Part shown: positions 9,828 through 19,379 of the stretch, in pieces
How positions within the stretch are numbered: the stretch's first letter is position 1
How the letters are laid out: each line of letters starts with the position of its first letter
Origin: Triglochin maritima
Taxonomy: Eukaryota > Streptophyta > Magnoliopsida > Alismatales > Juncaginaceae
Direction of reading: 5' to 3'
DNA: 64,000 bases
Assembly (NCBI GenBank): GCA_963682175.1
Contig: OY821791.1
Location: 25,099,826 to 25,163,825, forward strand
The notes under the pieces: model-generated
Database searches by the model: none
What the model was told of the DNA's origin: nothing
What the model saw: the letters and a program-made list of their open reading frames with translations, nothing else
Made by a program: the position numbers and the translations under genes

Positions 9828-10326
9828 AGAGAGAGAAGAGAGAGAATTGGAGAGGAGAGAGAATTCGAGAGGGAGAAGAGAGATAATTCGAGAGGGGAAG
9901 AGAGAGGAGTGAGAATTCGAAAGGAAGAAGAGAATTCAAAAGGAAGAAGAGAGAAGAGGGAAAAGAGAAAGAGAAAGGAAGAAGAGAGAAAAGGGAAAAG
10001 AGAGAATAGGAGGGGAGAGAGAATTCGAGAGGGGGAAGAGAGAAAGAGAGAGAGGAGAGAGATAATTTGAGAGGGAGAATAGAGAAAGAGAGAGAGGAGA
10101 GAGATAATTTGAGAGGGAGAATAGACAAAGAGAGAGAGGAGAGAGATAATTCGAGAGGGAGAAGAGAGAAAGAGAGAGGAGAGAGATAATTTGTGAGGGA
10201 GAAGAGAGAAAGAGAGAGAAATTGAAAGGAAGAATAGAGAAAGAGAGAGAAAAGTGAATAGAAGAGAGAAGAGAGAATTCAAAAGGAAGAAGAGAGAAAG
10301 AGGGAGAAAAGAGATAGGAGAGAGTG
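9828..10326 (+). repeat. Polypurine (GA)n-type arm, facing the CT arm
   Basis: About 500 bp almost purely of A and G, beginning at the palindromic centre CCAATTC...GAATTGG (about 9819-9846). It repeats a unit of roughly 55-60 bp containing AGAGAGATAATTTGAGAG. With the preceding tract it forms a near-perfect strand-asymmetric inverted repeat of about 1 kb. It ends at the inserted Cop-1 LTR and resumes at 12998. Confidence 0.95.
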
Positions 10327-10982
10327 TGTAGGATTTCGTGTCCCTATGTATGTATATATTTAAAAAAAAATTAATACTACAAGATCGATTTCATATTTTC
10401 ATTGATTTTACGTACATGTATTTGTTTATTCTAATATCATGCATTCCTAGACATATTACAATAAAAAAAGAATAGAGGATCATACCTAAAGGTTCTCTAA
10501 AACCTTTCAGAAGATTCAGAGTTCCGTTGCTCGTCAAATCACCCACCGATTCGCATCCAAGTGTTCACCAAACTCTAAACAAGATTATAGAGAAAGTAGC
10601 TAGCCAATCAATCTCGGATTAGGCTTAGAATCTAGCTAATAACCCCTCTTTAAGGTCCTGAGATTTCTATCTCCAAAACGTAAAACTATTATGAGTTTTT
10701 CGTGGTGATTAAGGGAGAGATTAATGAGAGAAAGAATTTTTTATTATTAACATAAACAAGTAGTATGAGGGGTCCTTTTATAGGCTCCCAAAATATCCTT
10801 ATCAAGTAATATTCTTTAGTCATGATCTCTTGCTTATTCTCTCCTAAAATTAATCTCAAATTGCCACATAAGCATCCTAAAAAACGTTTAATTAAATTTG
10901 GAATTAATCCAACCCATGATCTAATTATTGTCTTAATAATTCAGGCAAAAATCGTGCTTTTCAGTTGAGCGAGAATTCTTCT

Positions 10983-11345
10983 CGTTTAACTGAACCATTC
11001 GGTTTTAACACATGTTCGGTGGACAGTGAGCTAGACGGTCGACCGAATATGCATGAGAAAAATTCTATGGAAAAATTTGGACGATCCGCGTCTTACTCCG
11101 GTCGACCGTTGACCCACCAAAAATTCTCCCGGCGAACATTCATCGGACGACCGTGTCACCTTTGGTCTACCGAAAATATCCCAAGATATTTTCTCTCGGT
11201 TGACCGTTCACGCTCAGTTGACCGAATTCAATTGTCCAGGCATTCCAGACAATTTCGGTCGACCAATTGTGTTTACCCGTTCCCCGTTCGGTTGACCATT
11301 CCGAAGACACCTCGGTGGACCGAACCCTAAACGGTTTACCGTGTT
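10983..11345 (-). repeat. Decayed CGGTCGACCG cluster in the minus-strand Cop-1 LTR
   Basis: Near-perfect copies at about 11036, 11099 and 11257 accompany many variants such as CGGTTGACCG, CGGTGGACCG and GGTCTACCG. Most differences are C-to-T or G-to-A, the pattern expected from decay of methylated CpG. Confidence 0.8.
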
Positions 11346-12154
11346 TGACCCCGATTTTGCCTTTGTCAAATTTTGGATTTATTTCCAATAAAATTTGATC
11401 TTTTGGGGGGTTTTAGCAAATTCATATCTTATGTAATATATTATCCTATGTAATATTAGATTATTACACCCCATAATATACACACCTCATATGAATTTAT
11501 TATGATTCTAATTATGTCAATTCTCATGACATATTGATTTTATTCGTTCACCACGTGTGTCCCTTTTTCACATGAAACCCGACACATCATATGAAGTCAA
11601 AATCAAGCTTCTTGTTTCCCAGTTTTGTGGTGTGACTTATAGGAGGATCTAGGCTAACTCGGCAATGATATTAAACACTTAATATCTCAAACTATAAGCA
11701 GTATCTAGCTACATATTATAGTTACCCAATTAGCATAGATGTCTTTGTTCCACTCGAACTAAACACGATCCATTTAGTGATGTAAGTGCACCACTTGTGT
11801 CCGTCCCTTGCCACATAATATTAAGAATACATACAAAGTAGAAATGTGTCACCTTTGTATTATATTTATTTCTTGATCTCTCTAAGTTAATTATAACTAT
11901 GTAACTTAACTCAAGTTACATTGTGCACATTATAATTTTGCTTTATCAAGGGCCCACTAATATCATCAGTCATTTAAGAAGGGCAACGATAATTGTTTGA
12001 CTAGTTATTTTTTCTAGCACAAGTCATGTTCAACCAACTATTGCCTTTATCGCTATACTCATCGACATCTTTTGACAATAATCAAATTAAGCACTTCTTG
12101 AGTGAAAAGATAGAAGTCTCGTAACTTAGGATCCAAGACACAGTAAAACATTAA

Positions 12155-12639
12155 GAACATCATTAACAGCGCCCGGGCAGTTCCCGGGCGCCCTGGTTTC
12201 TCTCTCGGCCACGTCATCTTCTCTCTCCGCTACGTCAGCTCAAACCAACCCCCTAAATTTTTCTTAACCACACCCAAAAACACCCCAAGTGCCCTACATT
12301 CTCTCCCCTACACGTCATTTCGGGATCAATTCTAGGCAAAACACGAACAATTATCAAAAAATTCCAGAAAATATAAACAAATAAAAAACTTATTTTCATA
12401 AAATAAAATTTGAAAAAACGATTTTAAATTAATTTTAAAACATTTTTTAAAACAAACACACAAAACAAAAATTCCACCAGTGGGAGGGGGCCACGTGGCC
12501 CCCCGCCCGGGCGCCCAGGGCGCATTCCTGGGCGGCCTGTCGCCTGGAAATGCACCCTCGGCGCCCTGCCCAGGGTGCACCCTCCCATTAAGGGAGGGCC
12601 GCCCGGGCGCCCGGGCAAGAGCACCCGTTAAGGGTGCTC
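12155..12639. mobile_element. PIF/Harbinger-type MITE with GC-rich palindromic ends
   Basis: The element is flanked by TAA at 12152-12154 and 12640-12642, the 3-bp duplication typical of PIF/Harbinger. Its inverted ends are GAACATCATTAACAG and (reverse complement) GAGCACCCTTAACGG. Near each end are very GC-rich local palindromes built from GCCCGGGC, while the middle is AT-rich. The Cop-1 LTR consensus (AAAACATTA...ATGACAC) is continuous across the site when it is removed. There is no transposase, and open frames inside are not conserved elsewhere. Confidence 0.8.
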
Positions 12640-12997
12640 TAATGACACGAAACCCAATTCCATAATGTTTTATTTGTTAGGTCTATTCAATATATAAAAA
12701 GTAATATTTTTCCTCTTTTATATACTCGTGTCGTCAATTATTTGTAGAGCTACAACAATCGATGACCAACACGACAATCTTATCTCGGTGATTAATGTTC
12801 CATGTTAATTACCATGATTGTGAATAACTTTTGATTTATGTAAACCATTATCTTTTAGAGCTCTACGGTTAAGGACCAAGCGCCTCTTCCTTAACACTTC
12901 CAAAAGACGAATACCATAATCAAGGAACAAAATGTTTGCACATCCAACTCATATTAATTGACATATAAAAGTAAAACTTTTAGAACATATCCTTTCA

Positions 12998-13459
12998 GAG
13001 AGAGGAGAGAGAAGAGAGAACATGAGAGAGAGAGGGGAGAGAAAGAGAGGGAGAAGACAGAACCACAGAGAGAGAGGAGAGAGTACATGAGAGAGAGGGG
13101 AGAGAAAGAGAAAGAGAGAGGGAGAAGAGAGAACCAGAGAGAGAGAGGGAGAAGAGAGAACAAGAGAGAGAGAGAAAGGAGAGAGGAAGATGGACAAGAG
13201 AGAACATGAGAGAGAGAATATATAGGAGAGAGAGGGAGAAGAGAGAAGAAAGAGAGAGGAGAGAGAACAAGCGAGAGTATATAGAGAGAGGAGAGAGAGG
13301 GAGAAGAGAGAAAGAGAGGAGAGAGAGAACAAGAGAGAGAGAGAGGGAGAAGAGAGAAAGAGAGGAGAGAGAAAACAAGAGAGAGTAGAGAGAGAACAAG
13401 AGAGAGGAGTAGCGAGAGAGAGGAGAGAGAGTAGAGAGAGAACAAGAGAGAGAGGGAGA
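12998..13459 (+). repeat. Outer (GA)n-type arm of the fold-back element
   Basis: About 460 bp of A and G with sporadic C or T, complementary to the left CT arm. It leads directly into the right inverted end (GAGAAGAAGGGTGTGTTTG). Open frames rich in Arg/Glu or Ser/Leu are artefacts of the repeat. Confidence 0.95.
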
Positions 13460-13703
13460 AGAAGGGTGTGTTTGTAAGGAAAATATTTGTTTTGTGTTTT
13501 ATATTTAATATTAAGGACATTTGAATTTGAAAGGGTGTGTTTTGTAAATGAACCAACATTTTATTTAATGGAGTGGGGCCATAAACGGCCCGAGGGTATG
13601 CAAGCAATAAGGTTTGAAATGAGGTGCACCCAAGTGAATGGTAAAAACGCGGTGGTATTTCGGCAATTGTGCGCCTTTTGAGGTCTACCCAAGCAAATCA
13701 CCC
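13460..13703 (-). repeat. Right inverted end of the fold-back Mutator-like element
   Basis: Reverse complement of 9144-9312, with about 80 extra bases (including AATACCACCGCG and CATACCCTCGGG on the minus strand) that are deleted from the left arm. It terminates GCAAATCACCC at the 9-bp target duplication. Confidence 0.85.
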
Positions 13704-13712
13704 AAATTTTAT

Positions 13713-14213
13713 TCTATTTGCTTTAAAAGATGATGCAAAGAAATGGTTTACAGTTTAGAAGAAAACTCCTTCCAAACTTGGAATCAATTTGAAACGGTTT
13801 TCCTAAATATTTTTTTCCAAATCATAAAATGTTGGGAGTGATTCAAGGAACTTGTCAATAAATGTTGGGAGTGATTCAAGGAACTTCTCAATAAATGTCC
13901 TTATCACGGAGTACTGAGATGGTAGCTATGTCAAATTATGTATGATGAGTTAAACTACCAGTCATGTACACTGCTAGAGTCAGTATGCCAAGGAAGTTTC
14001 ATGGACAAAGAAGAAGAAGATGCTTGGCAATACTTAGGAGAGTTTACCGACAACTGTATGCGATGGGAGACCGCACAAGAAATGATGAGCATTGGAGCAA
14101 AAACTGTAAGTAATGCATAAACCGGTGTTATGGCTGTAGACTCGTCCTTTGCAACTGAAGCTAAGATCGCAACATTCGTTCGTAGGTTAGAAAATCTTGA
14201 GTTGCAAGGTCGT
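13713..14213 (+). pseudogene. Old Gypsy gag, piece 2 of 3
   Basis: It resumes the gag block cut at 9143 with FALKDDAKKWF, the hallmark capsid motif of Athila/Tat gag. It continues, with stops and shifts, through FNELLNKCPYHG-like residues and an open stretch from 13938 (LLESVCQGSFMDKEEEDAW) to MRRLEN-like residues. It is clearly homologous to the minus-strand gag at 19333-20938. A 35-bp tandem duplication (ATGTTGGGAGTGATTCAAGG twice, about 13826-13895) disrupts it. It ends at the insertion point of a Gyp-B LTR. Confidence 0.8.
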
Positions 14214-15189
14214 TGATTAGTAACATATCATACATTACATTAATGCTATATATCCTTTATTTTACCCTAGTTTTGTGCTACTCGAGTGTTTATTTGATGT
14301 GTTTAAGGTTTTAGGTAATAAAGAGGAGAAAGTAACAAAAAATGACCTAAATGCAAGAAGAAATGACATTATCGAAGCATGTTGGACATGTTTTTCATGA
14401 TCAAGGACTCATCTGCAATTCAGGAAGGACCCAAAGGAAACTCGGAGGGACCTAAATGTAAGGAAAATATTTATGGTGCAAAATCCCTGAATACCATGAT
14501 CTTGAAGAGTATTTGGTCAATTAAGGCTAAACGGGCTCGAACCAGCGGACCAGTAGTGCACCCGACTTGCAAAATAGAAAACTTAAGCTTTTGGGAGAAT
14601 TCAGGGCAGATCAGAGCCAAAAGATCCGCCACTGGGGGATCCCAATATGCCAGTTTGTCCAAATCTACTTAAATTTCTCTCGTAGCTCGAACATGTTTAT
14701 TTGGGTGCCCCAGACCACAAACAAATCGATTACACTTGTTGGATTGGTTCCAGATTCATCTACACCACTCTTTCTTCTATAAATAGCAATGTTTCTCCTA
14801 CCTTTCTTCTTCTATTCAGCCTCCACCATTAGAATAACTTAGGTTTTACCCAATTTGGGCAGTAGAGAAAGGTGGACTTTGAAGCTTGTAAGGCTACTCT
14901 TTTGTTAATCTAAAGGTATATTTGGATTCCACTCTCCTCTAGCTTTGTTTCTATCCAAGTATTTTTGTGTTTTGTTTGTAGATTTAGTACTTTGCTTTTC
15001 TTACCATGTTTCATGTATGTTTCTTGCTTTCCATAGTTGTTACCATGAGTAGTGAGTAGATCCACCCCATTTAGGGTGGAGGTGATGTAGATATGTGTTG
15101 CGTTAGTGATGGGTTCCATTTATCTTGTCCATTTAATATGCTTAACGTAGATCTATGCATGTAACTTGCTTAAACTTGTATTAGATAGG

Positions 15190-16603
15190 TGTTGAACTTT
15201 TTTAATTTAAAACCGCAAGTGCACGGCCGCGATGAAGCGGTGGCAAGTACGGGTCGTCCTCAGGGAGGTGAGCAGCCTCTTGTTTATCAGAAATCAAGTG
15301 GCAAAAATTGGGGGAGAAAGATTGATTATGCTACTCTACACTAAACTACGCTAAGAAGTATGAAATGCGAACGAAAGAAACAAACAATGAAATGACAACT
15401 AAGCTAAGGACAAAACAAGAATGCTGGAATACAGAAATGGGAAAACCCCTAAGGGGTGGAGTGAGTGCACACAAGCAAAGAGGTGGGTGTTGAACACATT
15501 CTTTAAGCACAAATAAATGTGGTGTTATAATGCATACGAAGTGTCTAAATGTTGTGGCAAAACCTATCAATCTATTCACCAACTTAGTTGATTAACATTT
15601 ACATATGCAAGATGTTTATTTCAGAATCTAAACAAGCATGCGAGGTGTCTAATCATTTTGGCAAAACTCATCAAGTTACAAATTCTATCCTAAACAAGCA
15701 AGCATACATTCATGTTTTATCAACACATTGGAAATAAATCATTCAATTCATTCTCATTTGCATGTATGAACATCTACTCCACCCCCAAAGGGGATGGAAC
15801 TACTCACTAAACATTACACTAATTATTAAACTAAACAAAAAAGCATTAACTAAGCTAATAAAACTAATGAAATGAGATTAAGCAAAGCAAAACAAGAAAC
15901 ATAAAACAAACAACATAATAAAGAAAACTTGTATTAAAATGACTCACATTAAAAGTAGCATCCTCCTACTTTAGTGTGTGCTTCAAGGCCTCACTTCTAG
16001 TAGGAAGAATAGTCACTTAAAATATGGAGTGATTACAATGGAAGGTGAAGAGTTCTATTTATAGCCATGGAAAAAGGCAAACCGTGACAATCCCCCGATG
16101 TGGGACTAAACAGATTCCAAAAATAGCCTAAACAACTTCTAATACATGTGCTGGAGAAAGTGTAGCGGATTTGGGCCAAAATGGACCGCCAATTAGCGGT
16201 CTTGGACCGCCAATTAGACCGCTAATTGGCGGTCTATATGGTTCAGATCGTGCTCATTTTTGTTGTGGGCTTTTCGTGGTATATTTGCTGGTATTGGATG
16301 CATTCACTTGGTTTTTTGGAGCTCCCACCCAAATCGAATTGCTAAAATACTCCCCATGATGGTGTGGAGTATTCTGTTTTGCTATTAGGTCCTTCTGTCT
16401 TACATTCAGGTCCTTCTCCCTTGCATCTTAGTCCCCAGATCTCACAATTCAGTCATTTTTCCCAGCTTTTGGGTTCTTTTATGCTTCATCTCTTCAAACC
16501 TATTTATTCCTGAAAACTAAACATAAAACTCGTAACGTAGCATTGTTTAGGTGAAAGATAATGGATATAAGATACAAATATAAGCATGAAATGATGTCAA
16601 TCA
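15190..16603 (-). mobile_element. Gyp-A 3' LTR
   Basis: 1414 bp. On the minus strand it starts TGATTGACATCATTTCATGC after the polypurine tract GGTGTGGGGGTATT and ends GTTCAACA. The plus-strand sequence shows the TATA box as CTATTTATAG at about 16057, palindromes GACCGCCAATTAGCGGTC (16184) and GACCGCTAATTGGCGGTC (16217) upstream of it in the sense of transcription, and the 3' hairpin at 15227-15240. Confidence 0.9.
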
Positions 16604-18170
16604 AATACCCCCACACCTAACTTTTGCTAGTCCCGAGCAAAACGAAGAAAGGAAAAAGCATACGAAAAACAAGAAATCCTAACTCACTTTCGTAGGAATC
16701 ACGGTTGCACTTAGCACGTGCAACAAGCCGTTAAACCTCCTTGTCGCCAAGGAGGAGGAGTGTTGTCTCCTGAGGGTTTTCAACGGATATACCCACAAAA
16801 TCCGAACAAGATGCATTAATCAATCTAGTTACATGACTCGTTGGACTTATTTTGTCGATCATGGGACGCGGTAATACTACGGGTCGACTCTATATATGTA
16901 ATCGGTCCACACACCTAGCCTAATTAGTTATTCATGAGAGTTAGTTAAGGACTTAAGTGAAAGACATAGGCAACCTTAACTTCTGAATGTGATACAATGT
17001 GTAAAGTCCATTTTGGTTCTTATTTGACTTTTTTTTCTTTAGAGCATTTTATTGGTTGGTGTTTGATTCTCCCAAGGTCAGGTTTCGTGCATCATTGCCT
17101 ATGAGGACTTACACTATCACGTACACTTTCCCCCAAATCTCCACATAGGGCGATCCCTACCACCTGTGTAACGGGAGTTCGGTCGGTGTATCCCAAGTCA
17201 GATGACTCGAAAGCACCAGGCACAAAGGCCCCTCAGACCTACATTCCCGAGTGATATGAGCCGTGCGAGAAGAGAGAACACCACTTATTTATTTATCTAC
17301 ATGGGAACCAAAACCCCTACACTTAAGTTTCACAAAAAGAGATTAAGGACCCTTGACTACGACAAACCTCCTTATACTAACATACACGAATTATTTGACT
17401 CACAAGGTTTAGGGTGGACTTCTTTAAATGTTTGAGTACTGAAACCCTATGATTACACACCCCCCAGGGGAAAACCGGGGTGCATCCTAACGACTCTATA
17501 AGTCCTAAAGTCAGTAAACTAGATATCCTAATGCATCAAGTTTAAGACAATTTTGGGAGCTTTCTTTTTACTTTGCCTCTCAACGGTTTTGCACATGCTA
17601 AACACTCGCAAAACCTACAAAAACATTTTCTTTTGCAAGCACATCAAGATTTTGAAAGAAATGTGAAAATTTTAAAGCACTAGGCAAGGAAAAGAAGACA
17701 AGTCACCCAAGGATCATGGCAAGCAGATATATCGATATTAAATGCGGCACACTAACAAGACCCTAACAATGCACACAAAAGAAAACAAAAAATCAAAAGA
17801 AAAGACTAGACTATGTACACACGTAAAACCCCCCCACACCTACTTCATGCATTGTCCTCAATGAATGTGAACAAGATACTACATAGATATATGCATGAAA
17901 AAGGAAAGATCTCACCAACATGAAGTACAAAGGGACGTTCAGGGTCATGTTGATGGACACAAACCCAAATTCCCTCAAAACCTTTGAGAAGCTGAAGAAG
18001 GGAGATAAATACGTGAAGAGATTGGGCCCAAGTACACAAGGGTTGGGGCCAACAACAATCAATGCTCGCTCATGGAGTCTTTTATTACACACTTTTTTCT
18101 CTTTTTTTTCCTTTTTTCAATTTTTTTACATGATATGTACAGCAACAACGATATTCTCATAATCATTTGG
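16604..18170 (-). other. Conserved 3' region of Gyp-A between domain X and the LTR
   Basis: About 1.57 kb with no long open frame, yet recognisable at 30828-31164, 32636-32848, 34405-35585, 36478-36843, 38255-38976, 52004-52384, 57626-59182 and 60735-61098. Landmarks on its own strand are the small frame Y, an internal polypurine tract (about 17826-17840), the phrases CGGTCGGTGTATCCC and GCCTATGAGGACTTACAC on the plus strand, and the terminal tract at 16604. Conservation across divergent copies suggests cis-acting function. Confidence 0.8.
17845..18039 (-). CDS. Small conserved reading frame Y (about 60 codons)
   Basis: The frame ends in FIEDNA followed by a stop, exactly as in the plus-strand copy at 57701-57928. 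Shared residues include GFEG, CVHQH, PF.LHVGE.FP.SCI and TFIEDNA. A third, decayed version lies at 35367-35561 (YVHQHNHDL, VGEILS). The start is uncertain (no ATG in the same frame near the beginning), so it may be translated only after splicing or frameshifting, or it may be conserved as RNA. The function is unknown. Confidence 0.35.
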   Translation of the reverse strand: MCTWAQSLHVFISLLQLLKGFEGIWVCVHQHDPERPFVLHVGEIFPFSCIYLCSILFTFIEDNA

Positions 18171-18713
18171 TCAAGGAACATCAAATGAGAACATCAAGTC
18201 ATGAGGACCAGAGACTTGCCGAGATGGGCAAACTCCACTGGTACTCTGAGGTGTCATGAGGGGTGAAAGGTCAAAGCTGAAAGGCTCGAACCCCTCATGA
18301 TATTGGTTGGGTGTGGGCAACAAAGAATGAAGTTGTGTTGCCTCACTAGGGTTTAATTGCTCATCAAAGAAAACCCTCCAACCAATAGGCGGGTGCGTCA
18401 GAATGAGTTCCTCAGGCTCATTCGATGGATGCAGCAGACTTGCATCACTAAGAATGGGGCTTCTCCCCAAGTCATCCAACAAGGACGTCCCACCATCATT
18501 TAGATCGTCAAGCATAAGCTCGGTCATAGGCGAGTCCTTGTTGGAGTCAATATGAAGCTCAAATGACTCAATGGCCATAAGACATGAGGTAGAGACACCT
18601 TCTGGTATAGGCATATGATGAGGTGTCTCACTCTCACTAGTACTCTCAACTGAATCATGCAACGAACACTCCCTTTGGACATTCATGTTCGAGGCCCGCT
18701 CACTCTGTTGCAT
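18171..18713 (-). CDS. Domain X: conserved protein of unknown function replacing pol
   Basis: 180 codons from the first methionine. It is in the same frame as the protease, 17 codons after a single TAA (18765-18767), so it is naturally read as the C-terminal part of a gag-protease-X polyprotein. It is acidic and rich in Ser, Leu and Pro, with no membrane segment. The C-terminal half matches the plus-strand element: D-x-L-G-x-x-P, then THPPIGWRVFFDE against THQPVGWRVWIDD, then F-x-F-D, and a final MF-x-F-x-V. An upstream match is LH-x(4)-KDSP. No RT, RNase H, integrase or chromodomain motif is present. I do not recognise the family. Confidence 0.7.
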   Translation of the reverse strand: MQQSERASNMNVQRECSLHDSVESTSESETPHHMPIPEGVSTSCLMAIESFELHIDSNKDSPMTELMLDDLNDGGTSLLDDLGRSPILSDASLLHPSNEPEELILTHPPIGWRVFFDEQLNPSEATQLHSLLPTPNQYHEGFEPFSFDLSPLMTPQSTSGVCPSRQVSGPHDLMFSFDVP

Positions 18714-18764
18714 TGCGAAGACAGGAAATGAGTTTTTGCTGGGCCCACGAACATTCTCAACGGG

Positions 18765-19379
18765 TTACATTGGGGTTAGGGGTGTTCGTTGATTTTGTGG
18801 TGCTTTCTCCAATTGGCGGATGAGATTTAGATTTAAAGGTTCATCCATGGGTTCCTGTTGCCTACCAGAGTTGAACACATGAAACTCGGCACTCATGTTA
18901 CCAAATGAGAGCTTCATGAGACTATTTCTACAATTAATCAAGGCATTGGAGGTGGCCAGAAATGGTCTACCCAAAATCAAAGGTATTTGAGAGTGGGTGT
19001 TCACAACAGGATTGGTATCGAGGACAACAAAATCGACTGGAAATATAAAATCTCCAACTTTGATAAACACGTCCTCGATAATCCCCATGGGAATACGAAT
19101 GGATCTATCCTCCAATTGGAGGGTGATCTTAGTTGGTTTCAATTCTCCCAAGTTCAACTGTTGATAAACAAAGAATGGGAGGAGGTTGACCGCTGATCCT
19201 AAATCAAGCAAAACATTGCTCATTCTAGTGTCCCCTATCGTACACTGAATAGTAGGACACCCAGGGTCCTTGTATTTTGTGTAGGTGGGATTGGACAAAA
19301 GTGAGCTTATATTTGCAGCCAAGAATGCTTTCTTAGGAACATTGGTCTTCCTCTTTGTTGTGCAGAGATCCTTCAACAC
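18765..19379 (-). CDS. Gypsy retropepsin-like aspartic protease domain
   Basis: It begins in the gag-protease linker (KDLCTTKRKTNVPKKAFLA), followed by the zinc-free DPGCPTI block and the active-site segment NVLLDLGSAVNLLP. The catalytic Asp is in D-L-G-S, where Athila proteases usually have D-L-G-A or D-S-G-A. A flap region (LEDRSIRIPMGIIEDV) and the C-terminal ILGRPFLATSNALINCR block follow. The enzyme would cleave the gag polyprotein during particle maturation. Frame is shared with gag and with domain X; a TAA separates it from X. The domain looks complete and could be functional apart from the upstream frameshifts. Confidence 0.85.
   Translation of the reverse strand: MLKDLCTTKRKTNVPKKAFLAANISSLLSNPTYTKYKDPGCPTIQCTIGDTRMSNVLLDLGSAVNLLPFFVYQQLNLGELKPTKITLQLEDRSIRIPMGIIEDVFIKVGDFIFPVDFVVLDTNPVVNTHSQIPLILGRPFLATSNALINCRNSLMKLSFGNMSAEFHVFNSGRQQEPMDEPLNLNLIRQLEKAPQNQRTPLTPM

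Larger units (their letters stand above)
10327..12989 (-). mobile_element. Cop-1 LTR, minus strand, inserted in the GA arm
   Basis: On the minus strand it starts TGTTCTAAAAG (mutated by one base from TGTGTTC) and ends ACGAAATCCTACA. It is followed on the plus strand by TCCTTTCA, the remains of the polypurine-tract side, then GA repeat, so it is not a clean solo LTR and no target duplication is visible. Removing the nested MITE gives about 2.17 kb. A TATA-like TTTTATAGG lies near 10776-10785 on the plus strand. Confidence 0.8.
9144..13703. mobile_element. Fold-back Mutator-like element (non-autonomous), with nested Copia LTR
   Basis: Perfect 9-bp target duplications, AAATTTTAT at 9135-9143 and 13704-13712, flank inverted ends starting GGGTGATTTGC. 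The inverted repeat continues inward for about 170 bp on the left and 245 bp on the right (the left arm lacks about 80 bp). It shares GGTAGACCTCAAAA, CACAATTGCCG, ACAAAACACACCCTTT and CTTACAAACACACCC, then enters CT-rich (left) or GA-rich (right) tracts. A 9-bp duplication with long inverted ends is the Mutator superfamily hallmark. No transposase was found. Without the inserted LTR it is about 1.9 kb. It interrupts gag between codons of one conserved block, so the insertion is demonstrable. Confidence 0.85.

Noticed and set aside
9268..10282. Long open frames rich in Ser/Leu or Arg/Glu (up to 214 codons), and similar ones at 12949-13607
   Set aside because: They are translations of CT/GA simple repeats in every frame and strand, with no motif or conservation.
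12332..12665. Open frames of 61-82 codons inside the MITE
   Set aside because: Gly/Pro/Arg-rich translations of GC palindromes; they run into AT-rich non-coding sequence and have no relatives in the window.
15346..15582. 78-codon open frame repeated at 21097-21333, minus strand
   Set aside because: It lies in the transcribed part of duplicated LTRs and is absent from other Gyp-A LTRs such as 32849 and 59183.
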